In this document: piece by piece, positions 15,548 to 21,097 of the stretch | How the letters are laid out: every line of letters begins with the position of its first letter | Position numbering within the stretch: position 1 is the first letter of the stretch | Source of the DNA: Parcubacteria group bacterium | GTDB lineage: Bacteria; Patescibacteriota; Minisyncoccia; UBA6257; JACRHY01 | DNA length: 27,332 bases | NCBI GenBank assembly: GCA_016215765.1 | Contig: JACRHY010000021.1 | Coordinates: 1 to 27,332, forward strand | Direction: 5' to 3' | Translations under genes and position numbers: made by a program | The notes under the pieces: generated by a model | Database searches by the model: none | What the model saw: the letters and a program-made list of their open reading frames with translations, nothing else | Told to the model about the DNA's origin: nothing

Positions 15548-15575
15548 TTGATATCATTCTATTACATAATATAGT
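15548..15575 (+). promoter_or_regulatory. Putative cca promoter
   Basis: TTGATA (15548-15553) and TATAGT (15570-15575) are 16 bp apart, 19 bases before the cca ATG. It lies back to back with the promoter of the divergent membrane-protein gene. Confidence 0.45.
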
Positions 15576-15594
15576 AGCATAAATCGTTTGAAAA

Positions 15595-17076
15595 ATGGAA
15601 AAGACGAGTAAAAAAACAAACATTCCCGGGAGCGTGGCGGAAATTGCGGGCGTTTTGCGAAAAAACGGCTTTAAGGCCTATTTCGTAGGCGGTTGCGTCC
15701 GCGATCTTTTGCTTGGCCGCGACCCGAAGGACTGGGACATAGCCGCCAATGCCAGGCCGGAAGAAGTGATGAAAATTTTTCCCGATTCTTTTTGCGAGAA
15801 TAAATTCGGAACGGTCGGCGTTAAGGCGAAAATGGAAAATGGAGAAACGGAAATCGTTGAAGTGACAACTTTCCGCAAAGAGGGAAAGTATTCCGATTTT
15901 CGCCGTCCGGACGAAATTAAGTTCGCCGAAACTATTGAGGAAGATCTCGCGAGGCGTGATTTTACGGTAAACGCGCTCGCCCTGAACATTGCCGAAGGAA
16001 TGGCAGAAAAAATCATTGATCCATTTAACGGCCAAAGCGACATTCAAAACAAAATTATCCGCGCCGTCGGCGATCCGCGGGAACGATTCGGAGAAGACGC
16101 CCTGCGGCTGATGCGGGCGGTTCGTTTCGCCTGCCAGCTTAATTTTACCATCGCGGAAGAAACGGCGGCGGCGATTAAGGAAAAGGCGGGACTGCTGGAG
16201 GCGATTTCCAAAGAGAGAATCCGCGACGAACTGCAAAAGACCATAATGAGCCCAAAAGCGGCCGGCGGAATCGCGATGCTTGAGGATTTGGGGTTGCTGC
16301 GTCATATTTTACCGGAACTCCGCGAAGGGCTGGGCGTCGGGCAAAATAAACACCATATTTACGGCGTTTGGGAGCATAATCTGCGCGCGCTTGATTACGC
16401 GGCTTCAAACGGCTATTCCTTTGAAGTAAGGACGGCTTCTCTTCTTCACGATGTCGGCAAACCACGCTCCAAGCGCGGCGAGGGACCGGATTCCACTTTT
16501 TACGCCCACGAAATAATCGGCGGCAAAATGACGGCGCGTCTTTTGGATAATCTGAAATTTTCCAAGGAAACAGTTGAAAAAATCACTCATCTGGTCAGGC
16601 ATCACCTTTTTTATTACAACGTTGACGAGGTGACGGAGGCGGGAGTGAGGAGATTTTTGAGCCGCGTCGGCGTTGAACACATAGACGATCTTTTCAAGGT
16701 GAGGGAAGCGGACCGGATCGGATCCGGCGTGCCGAAAGCGGTGCCTTATAAATTGCGCCATTTGAGATTTATGATTGACAAGGTCCGTCACGATCCCCTT
16801 AGTCCGAAAATGCTGAAGGTGAATGGCGGCGACGTGATGACGATTGCCGGTCTTGAACCCGGCCCGAAAATAGGGCGGATTTTGGCCGTTTTGCTGGAAG
16901 AAGTGCTGGACGACCCCGCGAAAAACGACCGGGAGGACTTAAAGGACAGAGTTTTTGCTCTGGCGAAATTGTCCGATGAAGAGCTGGAAAAGCTGGCTCA
17001 ACGCGCGAAGAAAACGAAAGAAGAATTTGAATCGGGGATCGTTGAGGAGATGAAAAAAAAGCACTATGTGAAATAG
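15595..17076 (+). CDS. cca: CCA-adding enzyme / poly(A) polymerase-family nucleotidyltransferase with HD domain
   Basis: This enzyme adds or repairs the 3' CCA of tRNAs. The 493-residue protein opens with the class II head domain: VGGCVRDLLLGRDPKDWDIA provides the GG motif and the two metal-binding aspartates (DWD). RRDFTVNALAL and the RERFGEDALRLMRAVRF neck follow. A central HD domain (about 260-350) contains LLHDVGKP and VRHHLFYYN, as in bacterial CCA enzymes with phosphohydrolase activity. The C-terminal part is helical and highly charged. One of the three tRNAs in this window (Pro) lacks an encoded CCA, so the activity is needed. The gene is divergent from the membrane protein at 15483 and is followed by tRNA-Pro. 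Confidence 0.92.
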   Translation: MEKTSKKTNIPGSVAEIAGVLRKNGFKAYFVGGCVRDLLLGRDPKDWDIAANARPEEVMKIFPDSFCENKFGTVGVKAKMENGETEIVEVTTFRKEGKYSDFRRPDEIKFAETIEEDLARRDFTVNALALNIAEGMAEKIIDPFNGQSDIQNKIIRAVGDPRERFGEDALRLMRAVRFACQLNFTIAEETAAAIKEKAGLLEAISKERIRDELQKTIMSPKAAGGIAMLEDLGLLRHILPELREGLGVGQNKHHIYGVWEHNLRALDYAASNGYSFEVRTASLLHDVGKPRSKRGEGPDSTFYAHEIIGGKMTARLLDNLKFSKETVEKITHLVRHHLFYYNVDEVTEAGVRRFLSRVGVEHIDDLFKVREADRIGSGVPKAVPYKLRHLRFMIDKVRHDPLSPKMLKVNGGDVMTIAGLEPGPKIGRILAVLLEEVLDDPAKNDREDLKDRVFALAKLSDEELEKLAQRAKKTKEEFESGIVEEMKKKHYVK

Positions 17077-17174
17077 TTCGCACTCGTTGCTTTTATGCGG
17101 CGATTGCTGTATTTTAGAAATGCCGAAAAGTTGAGTATTCACGGCGAAAACCTTTCGGAAAGTGATTAGTTAAA

Positions 17175-17196
17175 ACGGGTTGTAGCCCGTTAGAAA
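17175..17196 (+). repeat. Hairpin and half copy of the CCCCGTTAGAAG repeat before tRNA-Pro
   Basis: AACGGG (17174-17179) and CCCGTT (17186-17191) form a 6-bp stem. The right arm runs into CCCGTTAGAAAT, which matches one end of the inverted-repeat family. It ends 6 bases before the tRNA 5' end. Confidence 0.4.
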
Positions 17197-17201
17197 TAGA
17201 T

Positions 17202-17272
17202 CGGGCTGTAGTATACCGGTAGTACGTGCGCTTCGGGTGCGTAAAGACCGGGTTCAATTCCCGGCAGCCCGA
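17202..17272 (+). tRNA. tRNA-Pro, anticodon CGG
   Basis: The acceptor CGGGCTG pairs with CAGCCCG. The anticodon stem is TGCGC/GCGTA with loop TTCGGGT, giving anticodon CGG (reads CCG). The T arm CCGGGTTCAATTCCCGG is complete and the discriminator is A (17272). The next bases are CTG, so CCA is not encoded, unlike the other two tRNAs here. Confidence 0.93.
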
Positions 17273-17332
17273 CTGAACGAAGTGAAGGAGGGGGGGCGAG
17301 GCGAAACTTGTAGGCAATTCCCGGCAGCCCGA
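17255..17332 (+). repeat. 18-bp direct repeat of the tRNA-Pro 3' end (att-like)
   Basis: CAATTCCCGGCAGCCCGA occurs as the last 18 bases of tRNA-Pro (17255-17272) and again at 17315-17332, with 42 bp between. Duplication of a tRNA 3' end is the footprint left by site-specific integration. The NAD cluster starts 58 bp after the second copy. No integrase gene is present between the copies or elsewhere in the window. Confidence 0.6.
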
Positions 17333-17352
17333 TTTCGTAAATTAGGCCGGAT

Positions 17353-17385
17353 TTGATTTTTAGGGCGTTGGTGTATATAATACAC
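17353..17385 (+). promoter_or_regulatory. nrtR promoter with overlapping NrtR-type operator
   Basis: TTGATT (17353-17358), a 17-bp spacer and TATAAT (17376-17381) make a strong promoter. The -10 lies inside the palindrome GTGTATATAATACAC (17371-17385), which matches the core at nadE. The -10 ends 9 bases before the ATG, so the transcript is near-leaderless and the gene is probably autoregulated. Confidence 0.7.
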
Positions 17386-17390
17386 TCAAT

Positions 17391-18065
17391 ATGTCTAAGT
17401 ATGGACGGAAATATACGCATGCAGTTATAGCCACGGACGTTGTGGTTTTTACGATCAAGGATGAAAAATTGCAGGCACTTTTGATTAAAATGAAAAAGCC
17501 GGAATTTCGCGGATACTGGGCCGTTCCGGGAGGTCTCGTCAAAGGAGAGGAGGGGCTTGAGACGGCCGCTTTCCGGCATCTATCGGAAAAAACTGGTATG
17601 CGAGGGGTGTATATTGAGCAGCTGCAAACATTTGGGGATCCAAAGCGGGATCCGTTTGGGCGGGTCGTTTCGGTCGCATATATCGCCCTTGTTTCCTGGG
17701 ACAAACACGAGTTAAAAACGTCGGAACAGTATGGGGGCGTCGCATGGTTTCCGATTGCCGGTCTCCCGAAACTTGCATATGATCACGAAGAGATCGTGCG
17801 TATGGCCGCTACGCGCCTTAAAGCAAAAATAGAATATACCAATATCGTGCGCGGATTGTTGCCGAGGAGGTTTACTCTTACCGAGCTCCAGCGTGCATAC
17901 GAGATCATTTTGGGGAAGGTGATTGATAAAAGGAATTTCAGGAAAAAAATATTGGAAACGAAAATCATTAAGGAAGTGAAAGGAAAAATTTCAAGCGGGG
18001 CGCACAGACCGGCGCGAATGTATCGATTTGTCGTCGACAAACCGCAGGCCGTTGAAATGCTGTAG
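17391..18065 (+). CDS. nrtR: NrtR-type regulator: degenerate Nudix domain plus winged helix
   Basis: NrtR proteins repress NAD biosynthesis genes and respond to ADP-ribose or related NAD metabolites. The 224-residue protein has an N-terminal Nudix domain (about 8-145). Its Nudix box spans residues 48-70, but two of the metal-binding glutamates are replaced (RHLSEKTGM instead of RExxEExGx: H63 and K67). Hydrolysis is therefore unlikely and ligand sensing likely. The C-terminal winged helix (about 150-215) contains LLPRRFTLTELQRAYEIILG and DKRNFRKKILETKIIKE, characteristic of NrtR. A matching palindrome covers its own promoter and another sits on nadE. The stop codon lies inside a long inverted repeat (18063-18115). 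Confidence 0.9.
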   Translation: MSKYGRKYTHAVIATDVVVFTIKDEKLQALLIKMKKPEFRGYWAVPGGLVKGEEGLETAAFRHLSEKTGMRGVYIEQLQTFGDPKRDPFGRVVSVAYIALVSWDKHELKTSEQYGGVAWFPIAGLPKLAYDHEEIVRMAATRLKAKIEYTNIVRGLLPRRFTLTELQRAYEIILGKVIDKRNFRKKILETKIIKEVKGKISSGAHRPARMYRFVVDKPQAVEML

Positions 18066-18115
18066 AACCTATCTCAAAATATCTCCAGCCGGGATATATT
18101 TTGAGATAGGTTCTA
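18063..18115. repeat. 24-bp near-perfect inverted repeat at the end of nrtR
   Basis: The arms 18063-18086 and 18092-18115 (outer end TAGAACCTATCTCAAAATAT) pair over 24 bp with one mismatch around the 5-base loop AGCCG. The left arm starts with the nrtR stop codon. There is no T-run, so it may be a folded transcript end, a bidirectional stop, or the paired ends of a lost or miniature mobile element. Confidence 0.7.
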
Positions 18116-18133
18116 GTGCTAGGGGGAGTAAAT

Positions 18134-18163
18134 TTGACAGATAAACTTTCGGCGTGTTATATA
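18134..18163 (+). promoter_or_regulatory. Upstream promoter (P1) of the pncA operon
   Basis: TTGACA (18134-18139) and TATATA (18158-18163) are 18 bp apart. The -10 ends 3 bases before the operator-like palindrome at 18167. Confidence 0.45.
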
Positions 18164-18166
18164 GAT

Positions 18167-18204
18167 AGTGTACACTTGACACGAACTGATGGGGGGTGTA
18201 TGCT
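18167..18204 (+). promoter_or_regulatory. Main promoter (P2) of the pncA operon with operator-like palindrome
   Basis: A consensus TTGACA (18176-18181) is followed by a 17-bp spacer and TATGCT (18199-18204). The palindrome AGTGTACACT (18167-18176) abuts the -35. It shares the GTGTA/TACAC halves of the other NrtR sites but lacks their 5-base centre, so binding by NrtR is less certain here. Confidence 0.6.
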
Positions 18205-18237
18205 GGTAATAAATACAGTACGGAACGAAAAAGGAGG

Positions 18238-18320
18238 GGAGATGTTTGATGCTGTATGCGTCGCGGCATCAGACATCTCCGCTACTTTGCGGGGAGATAT
18301 CGAACAAGGGGTTTGATATC
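18238..18320 (+). promoter_or_regulatory. Two stable hairpins in the pncA leader
   Basis: Hairpin 1: GGAGATGTTTGATGC (18238-18252) pairs with 18266-18280 over 15 bp with one G-U pair, burying the ATG and part of the ribosome site of the first leader ORF. Hairpin 2: GATATCGAAC (18296-18305) pairs with GTTTGATATC (18311-18320) over 10 bp with one G-U pair. No clear T-run follows. The leader from P2 to pncA is about 260 nt long. Confidence 0.6.
18242..18316 (+). CDS. Leader ORF 1, 24 residues
   Basis: MFDAVCVAASDISATLRGDI... (24 codons, TGA stop) is preceded by a strong Shine-Dalgarno AAGGAGG (18231-18237) four bases before its ATG. The start is inside hairpin 1. The last codons overlap hairpin 2, so translation would open or close both structures. 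The peptide has no recognisable motif. It may be a regulatory leader peptide rather than a functional protein. Confidence 0.4.
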   Translation: MFDAVCVAASDISATLRGDIEQGV

Positions 18321-18344
18321 GTTCTTTAAAAATAGATAACCAGC

Positions 18345-18450
18345 TAAATCGACGAAGGGAGGTTTCGGTCATGAAAAAAAGAAAACGAATTACCGGTTAA
18401 ATCGATGAAGGGGCGCTTCTGTTTTGAAAAAAAGAAAACAGTTAACCGGC
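18345..18450 (+). repeat. 53-bp imperfect tandem repeat in the pncA leader
   Basis: Unit A (18345-18397) and unit B (18398-18450) share 41 of 53 positions. Each has a G-rich ribosome-site-like stretch, then ATG or TTG, then codons for KKRK. The pncA start itself (purine-rich site, then ATGAAAAAAAAT) resembles the core of the unit, so the leader appears to be built from copies of the pncA translation start. Confidence 0.65.
18371..18400 (+). CDS. Leader ORF 2, 9 residues (MKKRKRITG)
   Basis: The ATG at 18371 has the Shine-Dalgarno AAGGGAGG (18355-18362) eight bases upstream, and the frame ends at TAA 18398-18400. The second repeat unit encodes MKKRKQLTG from a TTG start and stays open into pncA. 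The arrangement suggests a leader peptide or a decayed duplicate start. Confidence 0.4.
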   Translation: MKKRKRITG

Positions 18451-18471
18451 CAAACCAAGGAGGTCTTTGCC

Positions 18472-19299
18472 ATGAAAAAAAATCTCAAGGTTCACCTCGT
18501 CATCATCGATCCGCAGAAGGATTTTATGGACGATCCCGATTCGGCCCTGCCCGTTGCCGGCGCCAACGCCGACATGAAGCGGGTGGCGGTCATGATCGAT
18601 CGCATTGGGCACAAACTCGAGGACATCCACGTGACTCTGGATTCGCATCGCGTCATTGACGTGGGGCATCCGGGAATGTGGCGGAACTCGGACGGCAGGA
18701 CGCCGGGGCCATTCACTATGATCTCGGCTGATGATATCAAAAACGGTATCTGGGCGCCGCGCGATCCCGCGCTCACCAAGCGCATGGTCGCATACGCGAA
18801 CGCTCTTGAAGCCGGCGGAAAATATCCGCTTATGGTCTGGCCGGAGCACTGTATCATCGGCACTCCGGGACACAACGCGCAGACCGACCTTATGGCGGCG
18901 CTCGTGCGGTGGGAGCGGAAGCATTTCGCGAACGTGGATTACGTGGTGAAAGGCACCAACACGTTCACCGAGCACTACGGCGCTTTGATGGCCGAAGTGC
19001 CGGATCCTTCCGATCCCGGTACGGGGCTCAACACCGCCTTTCTTGACGTGCTCGCGGATGCCGACATCGTCGCAGTCGCGGGAGAAGCGCTCTCGCATTG
19101 CGTGAAGTCCACCGTTTCCCAGATAGCCGAAAATATCGGCGCGGACCAGGTCAAGAAGTTTCATATCTTGATTGACGGTTCAAGCCCGGTTTCCAAAGTG
19201 GGGAACGGGCCCGACTTTCCGGCAATCGCGGCGGCGTGGCTTCGGGATATGGAGGCGCAGGGTATGAAACTCGTCAAGTCCGACGAATTTCTCGCCTGA
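18472..19299 (+). CDS. pncA: Nicotinamidase-like isochorismatase-fold hydrolase (PncA type)
   Basis: Nicotinamidase converts nicotinamide to nicotinate, the first step of the deamidating NAD salvage route. The 275-residue protein has the catalytic triad Asp13 (IIDPQKDF), Lys160 (YVVKGTNTF) and Cys210 (GEALSHCVKST). Metal ligands are in TLDSHRVIDVGHP (Asp57, His59, His66). The nicotinamidase signature WPEHCIIGTPGHN is at 123-135. It is longer than typical PncA (about 180-210), with inserts around 75-120 and 175-190. The ATG at 18472 has a perfect AAGGAGG (18457-18463) 8 bases upstream; a TTG 48 bases earlier is in frame but has a poor site. It is the first full gene of the operon, next to nrtR and ahead of pncB and nadE, which supports the assignment. 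Confidence 0.88.
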   Translation: MKKNLKVHLVIIDPQKDFMDDPDSALPVAGANADMKRVAVMIDRIGHKLEDIHVTLDSHRVIDVGHPGMWRNSDGRTPGPFTMISADDIKNGIWAPRDPALTKRMVAYANALEAGGKYPLMVWPEHCIIGTPGHNAQTDLMAALVRWERKHFANVDYVVKGTNTFTEHYGALMAEVPDPSDPGTGLNTAFLDVLADADIVAVAGEALSHCVKSTVSQIAENIGADQVKKFHILIDGSSPVSKVGNGPDFPAIAAAWLRDMEAQGMKLVKSDEFLA

Positions 19300-19333
19300 C
19301 CACCCCACTCATCAATCATACAGGAGACGCATC

Positions 19334-20083
19334 ATGCCAAAACTTACCGGGAGTACTATGGAAACGCGCAAGATTGGCGCGAGTAATTTCAATTTCACCG
19401 GAGCACGCATCGATAATCTGGGTGCGACGGAATACACTCTGGTGACGGTCGCGATTGACGTGACCGGCTCGGTATCCGGCTTTGAGGGTGATCTGCGGCA
19501 GGCGCTCATCGCTACCGTGGAGGCCTGCAAGAAGTCGCCGCGTTCGGAGAATTTACTCCTTCGGGTCGTTATGTTTTCTACCGCGGTCGGCGGCGTCTCG
19601 GAACTTCACGGCTTCAAGCCGCTTGCCGATATTGACCCGAATGATTACGCCGCGTTTGTTCCCGACGGAGGTACGCCGCTCTACGATGCGATGTACTCCG
19701 CTGTCGGAGCGACGGTGGTCTACGGAAAGGACCTCTGGGACAATGACTATCTCGTGAACGGCATCGTTTTCGTCATCACTGACGGAGCCGATAATGCGTC
19801 GGTTGCGACGCCGGTCATGATCAAGAAGAAAATTGACTCGGTGAAATCGGGCGAGAAACTTGAATCGCTCATCACCATCTTAGTCGGGGTGAATGCGCAG
19901 ATGTATCAGTGCGCTCTCGAGGAGTTTCGTGACAATGCCGGCATCACTCAATATATTGATGCCGGCGATGCGACCAAAGCCAAACTCGCCAAGCTCGCGG
20001 CGTTCGTCTCCCGATCGGTTTCAAGCCAATCACAGGCGCTTGGCACCGGCGGTCCGAGCCAAAATATCCAGGCCGTTATCTGA
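19334..20083 (+). CDS. von Willebrand factor A domain protein, TerY-like
   Basis: A 249-residue single-domain vWA protein with an intact metal-ion-dependent adhesion site: DVTGS (42-46), Thr114 in PDGGTPLYDA, and Asp150 in ITDGADN. No signal peptide or membrane helix is present, so it is cytoplasmic. The fold usually binds protein partners through a divalent metal. TerY-type vWA proteins are encoded with a PP2C phosphatase and a kinase (the TerY-P triad of stress islands), and exactly those two genes follow here. A good ribosome site (AGGAG, 19322-19326) precedes the ATG. An intrinsic terminator lies directly after the stop. It may recruit or scaffold substrates for the kinase/phosphatase. 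Confidence 0.85.
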   Translation: MPKLTGSTMETRKIGASNFNFTGARIDNLGATEYTLVTVAIDVTGSVSGFEGDLRQALIATVEACKKSPRSENLLLRVVMFSTAVGGVSELHGFKPLADIDPNDYAAFVPDGGTPLYDAMYSAVGATVVYGKDLWDNDYLVNGIVFVITDGADNASVATPVMIKKKIDSVKSGEKLESLITILVGVNAQMYQCALEEFRDNAGITQYIDAGDATKAKLAKLAAFVSRSVSSQSQALGTGGPSQNIQAVI

Positions 20084-20094
20084 AGTATAGAGCT

Positions 20095-20124
20095 GGGGCG
20101 GCGACATTTCGCCGCCCCTTTTTT
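20095..20124 (+). terminator. Strong intrinsic terminator between the vWA and PP2C genes
   Basis: GGGGCGGCGA (20095-20104) and TCGCCGCCCC (20109-20118) form a perfect 10-bp stem around CATT, followed by T6 (20119-20124). It lies inside the operon, with only 32 bases to the next start and no visible promoter in that gap. Confidence 0.92.
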
Positions 20125-20156
20125 CTTTCAGATGTTCACGCGCGGAGGGTATCGCA

Positions 20157-21044
20157 ATGAAGATATTTAGCACTGACCACTATTTTCACATCGGGCGTGC
20201 GCATACTCTTTCCGGAAAACCGAACCAGGACTATGCGATGTCGGGCGTGTTAAGAAACGGGGCATATGCAATCGTTTCTGACGGATGTTCGACAGGCGGG
20301 GCAACCGATGTCGGTGCGCGGGTAATCGCCCTCTCTCTTGTGGCGGCGATACGCGAATTACATCTGCCTAGCGCGGCCGTTTCTTCTGATGAAATGTTTG
20401 GTCCGCTCGATATTGTGCGTCGTCAAAACATACGGACCGCTACTGCCATGAAGCATCTCGGGCTTTCGCAGGATGACGCGCTCGCGACGTGCGTGTTCGC
20501 GTATCTTTCGGAGAATGGCGGCTATGTGCATGCGCGGGGAGACGGCGCCGTTGCGCTTGTAAAGAAAGACGGAACACTCATCCTTACGCGCATTGAATGG
20601 GAAGATAATATGCCATTTTATCCGGCGTACGCATATAAGCAGAAAACGCTTGACGATTTTATTGCCGCTCATGGCGGCGACATAAAGAGCGAGCGTGTGA
20701 CGGTTGAGACGTGCATGCTCGGACGCGACGGCTCCTATTCATGCGAAACGGCGCGACATATGCTTTCGGACGGACTTCTCGGGACGATCATCCCGATCGG
20801 TTCCGCGCTCATGGAAGAGCTTTCCTTTGTCGCCGTGTTTTCCGACGGAATTTCTCAATGCGGGGATCTTGATTGGAAAGATGCGGCGCGGTCTCTTGTA
20901 TCGTACAAAAATACGGCGGGAGAATTCGTCAAACGGCGAATGGCGCGATTTGTGAAAGACGAAGGAGCGTCAGGGCGCGATCCGATTGACGATATCGCAT
21001 GCGCCGCAATAAGCATCCGCGACGATGCGAGCGGACTTCCATAG
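20157..21044 (+). CDS. PP2C-family protein serine/threonine phosphatase
   Basis: PP2C phosphatases remove phosphate from Ser/Thr with two metal ions. The 295-residue protein has the conserved metal-binding sites in order: KPNQDYA (Asp25), VSDGCSTGG (Asp42-Gly43), HARGDGAVAL, VFSDGISQ, and the closing DPIDDIACAAI in place of the usual GxxDNxT. It belongs to the PP2C branch used in TerY-P triads rather than SpoIIE- or PrpC-like forms; this placement is by context and motif style. It is cytoplasmic, with no extra domain. A ribosome site GGAGGG (20144-20149) is 7 bases before the ATG. The kinase gene begins 54 bases after its stop, so the two are probably an opposing pair. Confidence 0.86.
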   Translation: MKIFSTDHYFHIGRAHTLSGKPNQDYAMSGVLRNGAYAIVSDGCSTGGATDVGARVIALSLVAAIRELHLPSAAVSSDEMFGPLDIVRRQNIRTATAMKHLGLSQDDALATCVFAYLSENGGYVHARGDGAVALVKKDGTLILTRIEWEDNMPFYPAYAYKQKTLDDFIAAHGGDIKSERVTVETCMLGRDGSYSCETARHMLSDGLLGTIIPIGSALMEELSFVAVFSDGISQCGDLDWKDAARSLVSYKNTAGEFVKRRMARFVKDEGASGRDPIDDIACAAISIRDDASGLP

Positions 21045-21097
21045 CTGCCGCGTCGCGGGCTTCGGTCCGCGGCGCGGAACGGGGGAGGGCGTATCAC

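Noticed and set aside
17273..17332. Second tRNA-Pro gene after the first
   Set aside because: Only the last 18 bases match; there is no acceptor 5' strand, D arm or anticodon arm.
18424..18471. TTG start giving a 16-residue extension of PncA
   Set aside because: The ATG at 18472 has a perfect Shine-Dalgarno and sits at the homology boundary; the TTG belongs to a duplicated leader unit.
18442..19164. 240-codon frame opposite pncA
   Set aside because: Antisense to the catalytic motifs of the nicotinamidase; no start signals.
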